Shown here piece by piece: positions 1 through 6,782 of a stretch of DNA of 23,747 nucleotides. A program made the position numbers and the translations under genes. Within the stretch, counting starts at the first letter, position 1, and every line of letters begins with the position of its first letter. This stretch comes from CAYLPU01 sp964385635 (lineage in GTDB: Bacteria; Chloroflexota; Anaerolineae; B4-G1), in contig CAYLPU010000080.1 in the NCBI GenBank assembly GCA_964385635.1, forward strand, positions 1 through 23,747. Direction: 5' to 3'. Under the pieces are notes generated by a model. It was not told the origin of the DNA. It saw only the letters and a list, made by a program, of their open reading frames with translations, and made no database searches.

Positions 1-23
1 AGGAGGTCAACTTCACACAGTAC

Positions 24-338
24 CTACTGGTGCAACTTTTGGGGTAAATATCCAAAGCAGATTGGCACGAGCAAGCCTGACGTTAAGTAGGGTTTCCAAG
101 ACCCAAAGCGAAAATTCACGATGGCGAACCCTTCACGAGTAACAAACTTGATAGTTAATACCGTTGCCAACGCTGGCACCCACATGACTGCCGCGACGAT
201 CAACTGACCGTAGCTAGCGGGCAACTGCGTCATGCGGAACCCGCTCAAGATCAATCCCGCTTCAATCGCACAAGTGACAACAAACGTAATAGAGAGAAAG
301 GAAAAGATACCCTTGGGGTCAAGCTTAGTATCTTCCAT
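24..338 (-). pseudogene. N-terminal fragment of a CPBP-family intramembrane protease-like protein
   Basis: The reading frame encodes about 104 residues with three hydrophobic segments: KGIFSFLSITFVVTCAIEAG, then around LIVAAVMWVPALATVLTI, then around YLTSGLLVPICFGYL. This arrangement resembles the start of CPBP (CAAX protease / bacteriocin-processing) membrane proteins. Members of that family usually exceed 220 residues, and the catalytic EExxxR and HxxxN motifs lie in the missing C-terminal part. The frame stops at TAG (24-26), so the gene is truncated or frameshifted just before the window edge. I chose the second Met (338) because AAGGA lies 7 nt upstream; an earlier Met at 362 lacks such a site. 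The gene follows an attC-like remnant, so it may be a former integron cassette. The family call is from the hydrophobic pattern only. Confidence 0.5.
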
Positions 339-378
339 AGACGTATCCTTCTGTTTCAGCATTCCGGTAATGCGAGCG

Positions 379-508
379 GGCTAACGATTAAGCTCAGCCG
401 CCCACACCCCATGTGCGCGCGTAGATCACTTGTCTGGTCATCACTTTGTCAAGCGAGGTTCGTTCAATGATTAAGCTCAGCCGCGTCCGCTCCAGCGCGA
501 TGTTAGGC
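379..508 (-). repeat. attC-like integron recombination site remnant(s)
   Basis: Read on the minus strand, the stretch starts with GCCTAAC (508-502), which fits the RYYYAAC box of attC sites. It ends with GTTAGCC (385-379), close to the GTTRRRY box. A 16-bp sequence, GATTAAGCTCAGCCGC on the plus strand, occurs at 386-401 and again at 469-484 as a direct repeat. The first copy abuts the GTTAGCC box, and the second sits next to a degraded box (ATTGAAC). The inner part GCTGGAGCGG near 490 partly mirrors the GGCTGAGC arm, as expected for the imperfect stem of attC. It lies downstream of one small minus-strand gene and upstream of the next, the position of attC between cassettes. It is probably one and a half decayed sites. 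Confidence 0.5.
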
Positions 509-525
509 GCAGTTCACCATTGTGG

Positions 526-562
526 GGGCACCGGGGACAAGCCCAAGCCCACCCCAGTGCCC
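526..562 (-). terminator. hairpin after the small secreted-protein gene
   Basis: GGGCACCGGGG (526-536) pairs with CCCCAGTGCCC (552-562) with one mismatch over 11 bp and a 15-nt loop. It starts 9 bp past the stop of the 572-874 gene. No U-rich run follows on the minus strand, so intrinsic termination is only possible. It could instead be part of the cassette 3' structure. Confidence 0.4.
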
Positions 563-571
563 GGTTGACTG

Positions 572-874
572 TCAATAGTTCCGCAGTACAAGCGGCAGGT
601 AGATTTTGTACTCCACCGCTGCGCCACACCAGAAGCCGGAACAGAGTTCAAAGCCGGTATCCGTAGCCGTCCCGACCACCGCCTGGCCGATGGTGGCGTC
701 CAGGGCGTAGGGGACGGGATGATCGTGCACGCCCCCGCCGCCGATGACGTACCAGTCTATGGCTGGCGTCCCATTGGCCAGGACGACGCCGGACAGCCCT
801 TCGACTACGCTCAGGACAAGCAGCAGGCTACAGAGGAGGACAGCGGCCAGCACGGTTATCTTTCGCTTGCTCAT
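572..874 (-). CDS. small secreted protein with IYLPLVLRNY C-terminus
   Basis: This 100-residue protein opens with KRK and a hydrophobic stretch, a typical signal peptide. A short Gly-rich region follows (WYVIGGGGVHDHP), then ATIGQAVVG and LCSGFWCGA, and the C-terminus is KIYLPLVLRNY. Small exported proteins with a TIGQ...SGFW core and a YLPLVLRN tail are, from memory, common in Anaerolineae and of unknown function. The start at 874 has GGAG 8 nt upstream; an upstream in-frame Met at 943 would overlap the preceding gene and has no such site. It lies 40 bp after the 915-2054 gene and is probably co-transcribed. Residues within the signal peptide (VLSVVEGLSG) are encoded by a copy of a dispersed repeat at 797-820. 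Function unknown. Confidence 0.6.
   Translation of the reverse strand: MSKRKITVLAAVLLCSLLLVLSVVEGLSGVVLANGTPAIDWYVIGGGGVHDHPVPYALDATIGQAVVGTATDTGFELCSGFWCGAAVEYKIYLPLVLRNY
797..820. repeat. dispersed repeat (CCTTCGACTACGCTCAGGAC type) inside a signal peptide
   Basis: The sequence CCTTCGACTACGCTCAGGAC followed by AAG encodes LSVVEGLS on the minus strand within the hydrophobic core of the signal peptide. Near-identical strings (TTCGACTTCGCTCA) recur in many environmental bacterial genomes, which I state from memory. A related string lies in atpG at 13807-13827. Confidence 0.45.
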
Positions 875-914
875 CGTTTCATCTCCTTGCGCACCACACT
901 TGGCAGGCCGCCGG

Positions 915-2054
915 CTAGTACACCAGCACCATGATGTAGCCATCCGTGTCCACCCCGCCCGCCTGCCAGCGGCCGCAGTTAAGCTGGTCGTTACTGCTGC
1001 CTAACTGGCAAGTGACACCGTAATCGGTTTGACCGACTGCCATAGCAACCCAGTAACGATCGCTGATGTCGAAGCCAAAGTCTATGGTGCAGCGTCCATT
1101 GCTCGGTCCGGGAGAGGGGACGATGGCGTCGGAGGTAACGTTGTTGAAGGCACGAACGACACCTAGTAACCAATCATCGTTGCAGTCAACATAGACGGCC
1201 GCCTTGACCAGCCCATTGCCGGCGCGGTTCTGCTTCACATCCCCTTGGCCATAGATGGCTGCGCCGCTAGAGGACGTGGTCTGGCCGAAAACGCCGTAGG
1301 TGGTGCCGGTGGCGGCGGTGGCGTGGCCGTACACGCCGTAGCCGGAGGTGGAGGCGCTCGTGCCTCGGACGCCGTAGGCTTGGTTGCTGCTGCCGGTGGC
1401 CTCACCGAACACGCCACTGGCAAAGCTGTTGCTGCCGTCGGCCCGGCCGTGGACGCCGTAGGCACTGCCGGTGATGGCCTCACCGAACACGCCACTGGCC
1501 CCGAAGGCGCCGCTGTCGGTCCGGCCGTAAACGCCGTAGGTGGTGCCGCCTGTGCTGGCCGTGTTGTAGGCATAGATTGCGTTCCCATTGGTCTGCTCGC
1601 CGATCACCTGGGCACCCGGTTTCAGGCTGAGGGCGTATGGCACGGGCAGGATCTCCTGGCAGCCGATCTTCGTGCCGCCCACCTCTACTTCCAGCCACAG
1701 CCCCTGGCCGTTGAAGTGGCTATGCGTCACGTCCAGTTCCACGCTGAACAAGCCGTCGGTCACCTGGACGCCGCTCTCGACGATATCGCTGCCCACCTGG
1801 GTGGAGCAGGTATCGTCGGAGTAGAGGCGGAAGGTCATATCCCGGCTGCCGGTCACCGGGCTGCCGTTCTCCTTCAGCACGCCCTGATAACTGAACTTGC
1901 TGCTCACTGCCGCTTCAATGGAGAGGTCTCCTCGCGGCTGCACCTCCCCCTCCGGCGGCTCCGGCCCCTGCGCAAGACCCAGGCCCACGCTCCCTGCCGG
2001 AGCAAGGAGCAGGCCAACGACAAGAACGTACGGGAGAAACTTTACTGCTTTCAT
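915..2054 (-). CDS. secreted protein with YGVYG-type repeats
   Basis: This exported protein of about 379 residues has a Lys-containing N-terminus and a hydrophobic signal segment (LPYVLVVGLLLAPAGSVGLG). A conserved-looking domain follows, with FSYQGVLKENGSPV, then MTFRLYSDD and then VPYALSLKPGA. A central array of about seven imperfect repeats comes next, of the type YGVYGRT / SGVFGEA / YGVHGRA / YGVRGTS / YGVYGHA / YGVFGQT. The C-terminal domain has several cysteines (CNDDW, RCTIDFG, CQLGSS, NCGRW). Such repeats are known from cell-surface and tail-fibre-like proteins and suggest an elongated beta structure; the exact role is unknown. The second of two adjacent ATGs is chosen because AGGAG lies 7 nt before it. 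It is the first minus-strand gene beside the integrase relic, where a first integron cassette would sit. Confidence 0.65.
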   Translation of the reverse strand: MKAVKFLPYVLVVGLLLAPAGSVGLGLAQGPEPPEGEVQPRGDLSIEAAVSSKFSYQGVLKENGSPVTGSRDMTFRLYSDDTCSTQVGSDIVESGVQVTDGLFSVELDVTHSHFNGQGLWLEVEVGGTKIGCQEILPVPYALSLKPGAQVIGEQTNGNAIYAYNTASTGGTTYGVYGRTDSGAFGASGVFGEAITGSAYGVHGRADGSNSFASGVFGEATGSSNQAYGVRGTSASTSGYGVYGHATAATGTTYGVFGQTTSSSGAAIYGQGDVKQNRAGNGLVKAAVYVDCNDDWLLGVVRAFNNVTSDAIVPSPGPSNGRCTIDFGFDISDRYWVAMAVGQTDYGVTCQLGSSNDQLNCGRWQAGGVDTDGYIMVLVY

Positions 2055-2282
2055 CATTTTACTCCTTTCGTTCAACTATTGATTCTGCGGACTTTGCCTC
2101 GCATAATACCTCGCGTGGTGTGTTTACGCGAGCGTTCTGTTGCATAAAACTCCTCTACGGCATTTTATTCGGACTTTTTCTCATATATCCCCCTTTTCGG
2201 TGTTTTATGCAGCGTTTTGTCCGCACAAAACGCTTGGCATAATCGGACAAAGCGTGTAAAAATAAGATGCGTGTCGAGAGCG
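2055..2282. promoter_or_regulatory. intergenic region rich in inverted repeats with an attI-like core
   Basis: The region separates the divergent integrase relic (plus) from the minus-strand gene set. On the minus strand GTTGAAC (2076-2070) fits the GTTRRRY integron core and lies just ahead of the ribosome-binding site of the 915-2054 gene, where an attI-cassette junction would be. A perfect hairpin AGCGTTTTGT-CCGC-ACAAAACGCT spans 2211-2234. CTCGCGT (2110-2116) pairs with ACGCGAG (2126-2132). GCATAAAAC (2142-2150) is inverted at 2202-2210. GCATAA also begins at 2101 and 2237. No convincing sigma-70 promoter was recognised. Confidence 0.4.
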
Positions 2283-2845
2283 TTTCATCTTTTTCCACAA
2301 CACACGGCATCCGCTAGAAATGGGAGCGGCAGAAATCGAAGAGTTTCTCACCCACCTGACCGTGGACAAAAACGTGGCCGCCTCGACCGTTCGGCTGAGC
2401 TCACGGCGAAGCCCAGAACCAGGCCCGCAGCGCCTTGCTGTTCCTCTATCGTGAGGTACTCGATAAAGACCTGGAACGTCCCCTCGACGCCGTCCGGGCC
2501 AAAAAACCAAAGCGCTTGCCCACTGTCATGACCAGGGAAGAAGTCATGGCCGTCATCACCGCCTTGTCCGGCACAAACCAACTGGTCGCCAAACTGCTCT
2601 ATGGCTCCGGTCTCCGCTTGTATGCTCCACCAGCAAGACCTGGTCAACGGCTATGGCGCCGTCTATCTCCCTACCGCCCTCGAAAGAAAGTACCCCAATG
2701 CCAACCGTGAGTGGTGCTGGCAGTACGCCTTCCCTGCCAGGAGCATCTCCAGAGACCCCCGCTCCGGCGTCATACGCCGCCATCACCTTGGTGAGAGCGG
2801 CCCCCTCGCCGTCCGCAGCCCTCTTGATCACCCCGGACGCATCTA
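2283..2845 (+). pseudogene. intI: decayed integron integrase (IntI-type tyrosine recombinase)
   Basis: Three out-of-phase pieces match an IntI-type protein. Piece 1 (from 2283) has RFIFFHNTRHPLEMGAAEIE followed by EFLTHLTVDKNVAAST, part of the core-binding domain. Piece 2 (about 2407-2625) has NQARSALLFLYREVLDKDL, then RAKKPKRLPTVMTREEV, ending LLYGSGLRL. Piece 3 (about 2622-2845) has NGYGAVYLPTALERKYPN, EWCWQYAFP and DPRSGVIRRHHL. The GYGAVYLP...YPN...WQ.VFP block is the extra domain that distinguishes integron integrases from XerC/XerD. The first 30 or so residues, the segment around the first catalytic Arg, and the whole C-terminal HxxR...Y region are missing, so the protein is dead. At least one frameshift (near 2395) and one internal deletion (near 2620) separate the pieces. 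It points away from the minus-strand genes, the usual intI-cassette geometry. Confidence 0.85.
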
Positions 2846-2875
2846 AGAATCATATTTGAAATCCCAACAGCGCAA

Positions 2876-2903
2876 GTGGGGTGGCATTACCATGCCACCC
2901 CAC
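2876..2903 (-). terminator. strong hairpin ending the ubiA-aor-ferredoxin operon
   Basis: GTGGGGTGGCAT (2876-2887) and ATGCCACCCCAC (2892-2903) form a perfect 12-bp stem with a 4-nt loop, 16 bp past the stop of the ferredoxin gene. The minus strand continues TTGCGCTGTTGG, only weakly U-rich. It also marks the border with the integrase relic. Confidence 0.65.
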
Positions 2904-2919
2904 CTGTTCCTCTCAACTC

Positions 2920-3411
2920 TTACCGCCCCAGCACTTCCTCAATGGCCAGTTTGCGCCGTGCTCGCTGCGCGCGGCGGTCGGGTGTGGTGAGTTCGAGCGC
3001 TTCCTTGGGACACCACTTGACGCACTGCGGGCCGTCTTCCTCATCTTCGCACTGGTCGCAGATCTCGGCCAGTTTGGTCTCCGGGTCGATCGAGATGACG
3101 CCAAAGTCGCAGGCCTCGATGCACCAGGCGCAGCCGTCGCAGCGATTGGCATCTATGTGGATGATGCCGGTGATTGGATCTTGAGATAGCGCGTCGCGCG
3201 GACAGGCGATGACGCAAGGGGCATCCTCGCAGGTACGGCAAGCCACCGCCGTCATCAGAATCTTATGCGCGCGCACCGTGCGGATGCAACTGCGAAAGGT
3301 ATTGAACTCGCCAGTCTTGATGTACGAGCAGATGTACTCGCATAACTGGCAGCCCACACATTTGCTCGTGTCACACGTAATGTATTGGTACTTGGAAGTT
3401 GATGCAGGCAT
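2920..3411 (-). CDS. four-cluster [4Fe-4S] ferredoxin, probable partner of AOR
   Basis: The 163-residue protein carries sixteen cysteines in the spacing of four [4Fe-4S] sites: C18/21/24/28, C58/61/66/70, C91/94/97/101 and C118/121/130/134. This is the pattern of HycB/DmsB-type electron-transfer subunits, in which each cluster mixes cysteines from paired motifs. There is no signal peptide, so it is cytoplasmic. The C-terminal tail is basic (RRAQRARRKL). It begins 9 bp after the aldehyde oxidoreductase stop, with GGAGAG just upstream of the ATG, and a strong hairpin follows. The context makes it the likely electron acceptor of that enzyme, passing low-potential electrons onward to an unidentified partner. 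Similar subunits also accompany formate dehydrogenases and hydrogenases, but none is visible here. Confidence 0.85.
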   Translation of the reverse strand: MPASTSKYQYITCDTSKCVGCQLCEYICSYIKTGEFNTFRSCIRTVRAHKILMTAVACRTCEDAPCVIACPRDALSQDPITGIIHIDANRCDGCAWCIEACDFGVISIDPETKLAEICDQCEDEEDGPQCVKWCPKEALELTTPDRRAQRARRKLAIEEVLGR

Positions 3412-3420
3412 GGCTCTCTC

Positions 3421-5310
3421 CTATACCCCGATTTCCTCGGCAACGTCGTCCATCCCCAATGCAATCAGTTTCTCCTTGGGGATCAACCCGTCCTTGGTCC
3501 AACCTTTGGCCTCGTAGTAAATGTCCTTCAGGTACTCTAACTCTTCATCGGTCACCACGTACCCGGCAGAAGGGCCCACTTCCATCGGTTCGTATTGCCA
3601 CCGGTAGGGCAGGTGATCGTCCTCGCGCGTCCAGCCCTCGCGGATGTTGAAGGCCTTCTTGATCGTATGGGCTCGCTCGCCGATCAGGTCCACGGCGTCG
3701 TAGTCGAAGTCCCAGCCGGTCGTGGCGTTGATCAGATTGGCGATGGCTGGCCATGCGCCTGCCCGGTCGGCCTTGCCGGTGAAGCAGCGGCGGATGAACT
3801 TGCACAAAGGCAGCGTATCGTACACGGCGGCGTACTCCTCGGTGCTCTTGGCCAGTCTGCCCCGCGTCTCGTCAACGCTGAAGCGGTCCACCTCTCCCTT
3901 GATGTCGGGGTCGTAGGCCGCCGTCCGGTTGTGGCAAGCGCCGCGCGTGCCTGCCGCCAGCCCCAGGGCAAAGGTCTTCAGGGTGCGCGCGTCGTAGCCG
4001 GGACATTCCAGCCCCTTGATGTGCATGGCCCACTTGTAGGTCTCGGTGCCGCGCTCTTCGTCAACCTGAGCGCTGGCGCGTTTGGTGCCTTCGGCCAGCA
4101 GGTTGCCCATGTACCCCTCGCGGTTAGCGATCATCTCGGTCAGCGTCACGACCGCCTCGCCGTTGCCGAATTCCGCCTCGAAACCATCGGGGTACTTTTC
4201 GCACTTGAAATCTTCCTTGGTGAAGACACCCCGCTGGTAACATTCCATGGCCCAACTGATGGTGACGCCTGAACTCATCGTGTCCAGACCGAACTCGTTG
4301 CAATTGGTGATGGCCTGGATGATCGCCGGGAAACTGTTCACGCCGCAGTTCGACGACAGAGCGTAGAGCGACTCGTATTCGACGTGACCCATTGCGCCGG
4401 CATAGGGCCCTTCTTTGACCTGCCCAACCTGCTCGCAGGCGATGGGGCATTGGGCACAGGCGATCGTCTTTGCTTTGTAGTGCTCGTGCAGGTACTCGCC
4501 GCTTATCAGTTCCGCATCTTCGAACGTGCCCTGTTGATAGTTGCGGGTGGGCAGGAGCCCCAACTTGTTCATGTTGAGCACGTTTGACGACGTCCCCAGG
4601 ACGCGATACTTCTGCGTGTGCGGACCCTGGGCTGCCTGGAGGATCTCATAGGACAACTTCAACAGCGTCTCCGGATCGGCCACGCTGACGCCGTGCGTGC
4701 CGCGAATGGAAAGGGCTTTGAGTTTTTTGGAGCCCCATACCGCGCCGTGGCCGGTACGGCCCGCTTTCCGTCCATCGTTGCTCACGTTGGCGATGCGTGC
4801 CAGGTTCTCGCCAGCCGGCCCAATCGTGGCAGAACGCACCTGGTCATCTCCAAATTCCTCGCTGATCGCCTCTTCGGTTTCCGTGGTGCCCAAGCCCAGC
4901 AGATGAGATGCGTCACGGAACTCGATCTTGTCATCGTCAATGAAGACGTTGACCCATTTGTCGCTGGCTCCGTGGATGACGAAACCATCCCAACCGGTAC
5001 GCTTGAGCGCAACCGGGAACCAACTCCCCGACATGCTGTCGCCGATGAACCCGGTCAACGGCGACTTGGAGGCCATGCCATATTTGCCTCCCACCGGCAC
5101 CGGCGTACCGGCGAAGATACCATTGGCGATGCAAATCGGGTTGCCCGGCGAAAGCGGGTCACATCCCACCTCAATGTTCTCCCAGCAAAGCCGGCTGGCC
5201 ATAGACACACCGCCGATGTAGATCTTGTACCACTGCTCCGGCTTGGATTCGACCCAAGTCTTGCGCGTGGCCAGATCAATGTGCAGAATCTTCCCACTGT
5301 AGCCATACAT
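3421..5310 (-). CDS. aor: aldehyde:ferredoxin oxidoreductase (tungsten type)
   Basis: This 629-residue protein has the length and layout of the AOR family, which oxidises aldehydes to carboxylic acids, or the reverse, using a tungsten bis-pterin and a [4Fe-4S] cluster. The N-terminal domain has GKILHIDL, GPLSPGNP-like (DPLSPGNPICIANGIFAGTP) and GRTGHGAVWGSKKLKA blocks. The cluster ligands are C285, C288 and C292 (CAQCPIAC) plus C503 (TLPLCKF), matching the CxxCxxxC...C pattern of the Pyrococcus enzyme. GLECPGYDAR near 433-442 and H460 lie where the cofactor and active-site residues fall in the family. An AGGAGG site precedes the ATG. It sits 4 bp after the MoaD-like gene, which may serve its pterin cofactor, and before its ferredoxin. 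Substrate cannot be read from sequence. The family also contains formaldehyde and glyceraldehyde-phosphate enzymes. Confidence 0.92.
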   Translation of the reverse strand: MYGYSGKILHIDLATRKTWVESKPEQWYKIYIGGVSMASRLCWENIEVGCDPLSPGNPICIANGIFAGTPVPVGGKYGMASKSPLTGFIGDSMSGSWFPVALKRTGWDGFVIHGASDKWVNVFIDDDKIEFRDASHLLGLGTTETEEAISEEFGDDQVRSATIGPAGENLARIANVSNDGRKAGRTGHGAVWGSKKLKALSIRGTHGVSVADPETLLKLSYEILQAAQGPHTQKYRVLGTSSNVLNMNKLGLLPTRNYQQGTFEDAELISGEYLHEHYKAKTIACAQCPIACEQVGQVKEGPYAGAMGHVEYESLYALSSNCGVNSFPAIIQAITNCNEFGLDTMSSGVTISWAMECYQRGVFTKEDFKCEKYPDGFEAEFGNGEAVVTLTEMIANREGYMGNLLAEGTKRASAQVDEERGTETYKWAMHIKGLECPGYDARTLKTFALGLAAGTRGACHNRTAAYDPDIKGEVDRFSVDETRGRLAKSTEEYAAVYDTLPLCKFIRRCFTGKADRAGAWPAIANLINATTGWDFDYDAVDLIGERAHTIKKAFNIREGWTREDDHLPYRWQYEPMEVGPSAGYVVTDEELEYLKDIYYEAKGWTKDGLIPKEKLIALGMDDVAEEIGV

Positions 5311-5314
5311 AGTT

Positions 5315-5599
5315 TTAACCTCCTGCTGATATAGACATCAATATGATTCGATCACCATCGCTGGGGCTGTCACCCATCTGGTTCGTTTTGATCATTCGCT
5401 TAACGTTTAGATTGAAGATGTTGGGCGACTGCAACGTCTCGCCATCAGGCTGGATCACGTTCCCGATCATTGCCGGATATCTGGTTCCCAGCAGCCGCAC
5501 GATGTCACGAAACGTTGTGCCCTCTTCCAGGTCTAACGCGATTTCTTTTGCCCCGGCTGCCAGCCTGGAGAGCCCCAGAAGTTCCACGTGGATACGCAT
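5315..5599 (-). CDS. MoaD/ThiS-family sulfur carrier
   Basis: The protein is about 94 residues long, has a ubiquitin-like fold pattern (RIHVELLG...IALDLEEGTTFRDIV...DRIILMSISAGG) and ends in the Gly-Gly needed for C-terminal adenylation and thiocarboxylation. MoaD supplies sulfur for molybdopterin, so a copy directly before a tungstopterin enzyme fits a dedicated role in cofactor supply. I chose the ATG at 5599 because GGGGAG lies at ideal distance. A GTG at 5605 overlaps the stop of the upstream 33-codon ORF by four bases but is too close to that site. The distance to aor is 4 bp, so the two are co-translated. It could alternatively be a ThiS-like carrier for another sulfur pathway. Confidence 0.85.
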   Translation of the reverse strand: MRIHVELLGLSRLAAGAKEIALDLEEGTTFRDIVRLLGTRYPAMIGNVIQPDGETLQSPNIFNLNVKRMIKTNQMGDSPSDGDRIILMSISAGG

Positions 5600-5601
5600 A
5601 T

Positions 5602-5703
5602 TCACGCTCCCCAGGGCTTATCAAGCCCGTTTCCTTTGAGACGAACCGGCTTGCGCCGGGCACCTCCAATCCTGCTCGTTTCTTCTGCCGTGCCACCCAT
5701 CAT
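5602..5703 (-). CDS. 33-codon ORF between ubiA and moaD-like gene
   Basis: An ATG ATG start opens a short frame of 33 codons ending RRKPVRLKGNGLDKPWGA. Its TGA at 5604-5602 overlaps a GTG of the next gene as GTGA and contains that gene's ribosome-binding site, which suggests translational coupling. The product would be strongly basic. The upstream AAGGA is weak. The same DNA can form two small hairpins (GGGCTT-ATC-AAGCCC on the complementary strand near 5615-5629, and CCGGC-TTGC-GCCGG near 5646-5659), so the alternative is a structured leader RNA. I do not recognise the peptide. Confidence 0.4.
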   Translation of the reverse strand: MMGGTAEETSRIGGARRKPVRLKGNGLDKPWGA

Positions 5704-5730
5704 CTGTTTCGTCCTTGGCGCAAACTGCCC

Positions 5731-6570
5731 TCAGATCGTGAGCCCCACGCCTATGAACATGGCCACTGTCCACAAGACCAAATCGGCCTTGGTGACCACC
5801 AGAGCCATCCTGATGTAACGTCGAGTGGGCCACTTCAGTAGCACTACCGCCGACAGTAACAGGACTACGCCACCGGGTATGACGAGTATCGGGTAAGCCA
5901 CCGATATGTTACCCAACAGCCATGGCAGCAGGGATAGAAAGGCCACCACCACAGCCAGGACACCAAACACGCACAGTGTGCCCGTCTTACCCAAGACCAC
6001 AGCGATGGTTCGCGCCCCTCCCTGGCAATCGCCTTCGTAGTCCTCGACCGTCTTGAGAATCTCGCGACAGAATATGAATAGCAAAATCAACAGGGCAGGG
6101 ACGAGCGTGGGGCCGACACCGCCGACCGCTATGCCACCATAGACCACGGTCAGGGCAGCCGCCACGCTGACCACAGCGTTGCCCATTAAGAAGGACGATT
6201 TGAGCTTCCATGAGTACACGTATAATAGCACGGCCGTGACTGCAGCTATGAGCGCCATCGTTGCACCGAGCAACGTGCTCAAGCCCAGGCCAATGGCCAC
6301 GAGTGCCAAGGCCCAGCGCACTGCGGCAGCCGGACTCATTTGGCCGGACGGCAGAACGCGGAACGGTTTGTTGATGCGGTCAATTTCCATATCGAAGTAG
6401 TCATTCACCACGTTCCCAGCCGCCGTCAGCGTCGCTGCCACGGCTGCCGCAATCCAGAGCCGGGGCGTGGTGGACCTGGTGATGAGGTACCCTCCGAGGA
6501 TGACGCTGCCCAGCGCGCTCAGGCAGTTCAAGGGTCTGGTTATCTTGATAGCACCGGCAATTGTTCGCAC
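5731..6570 (-). CDS. UbiA-family prenyltransferase (DGGGP synthase-like)
   Basis: This 279-residue polytopic membrane protein has about eight or nine hydrophobic segments. The first Asp-rich motif is NDYFDMEID (N56 to D64), followed by RINKPFRVLPSG. The second is DYEGDCQGGARTIAVVLG. Together these are the two Mg/prenyl-diphosphate sites of UbiA enzymes. The NDYFDxxxDRxNxPxRxLPSG form and the EILKxxEDYEGD block most resemble geranylgeranylglyceryl-phosphate geranylgeranyltransferases, though quinone (MenA/UbiA) and heme prenyltransferases share them. The GTG at 6570 is taken as start because GGAGGT lies 6 nt upstream; the longer frame from 6609 has no such site. It is the first gene of the row leading to moaD, aor and ferredoxin. 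Why it travels with them is unclear; quinone supply is one possibility. Confidence 0.8.
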   Translation of the reverse strand: MRTIAGAIKITRPLNCLSALGSVILGGYLITRSTTPRLWIAAAVAATLTAAGNVVNDYFDMEIDRINKPFRVLPSGQMSPAAAVRWALALVAIGLGLSTLLGATMALIAAVTAVLLYVYSWKLKSSFLMGNAVVSVAAALTVVYGGIAVGGVGPTLVPALLILLFIFCREILKTVEDYEGDCQGGARTIAVVLGKTGTLCVFGVLAVVVAFLSLLPWLLGNISVAYPILVIPGGVVLLLSAVVLLKWPTRRYIRMALVVTKADLVLWTVAMFIGVGLTI

Positions 6571-6595
6571 TGGGTTACCTCCTCGCAACGTGATC

Positions 6596-6622
6596 GGATA
6601 GGCGCACATCCAGCGCCTATCC
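6596..6622 (-). promoter_or_regulatory. perfect hairpin in the ubiA leader
   Basis: GGATAGGCGC (6596-6605) and GCGCCTATCC (6613-6622) form a 10-bp perfect stem with a 7-nt loop, about 14 bp upstream of the ubiA ribosome-binding site. It may influence mRNA stability or translation. No promoter of consensus type was seen between it and the inverted-repeat element at 6670-6754. Confidence 0.4.
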
Positions 6623-6669
6623 AGGATGAGCTTAGCGATCTCGCGTGCAGCGTGGGGATGCTGGACCCT

Positions 6670-6754
6670 CTAAGTAGGTAGCAAAAAGTTTCTTCCACAA
6701 AAAACGGCACCTGTCGGCCAAAAAAGCGTAAGGAACTTTCTGTGACCTACTTAG
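6670..6754. mobile_element. 85-bp MITE-like imperfect palindrome
   Basis: The element begins CTAAGTAGGT (6670-6679) and ends ACCTACTTAG (6745-6754). The inverted similarity extends inward (AGCAAAAAGTTTCTT against the reverse complement CACAGAAAGTTCCTT), so almost the whole unit folds on itself. No flanking duplication is evident. It separates the orphan antitoxin gene from ubiA. It encodes nothing and is probably a non-autonomous repeat. Confidence 0.5.
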
Positions 6755-6782
6755 ATGAAAGTGTGCGTGTCCAAGAGCATCT

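Noticed and set aside
1245..2147. Long plus-strand open frame of 300 codons opposite the YGVYG-repeat gene
   Set aside because: Ala/Gly/Val-rich composition that mirrors the GC-rich repeats of the minus-strand gene; no ribosome site and no family pattern.
2205..2510. Transposase or XerC gene as the source of the integrase pieces
   Set aside because: The integron-specific GYGAVYLP...YPN block is present in the third piece, which XerC and phage integrases lack.
5620..5703. Cobalamin or molybdenum-cofactor riboswitch before the moaD-like gene
   Set aside because: Short hairpins are present but I could not match a conserved core by eye; left as a question in the findings.
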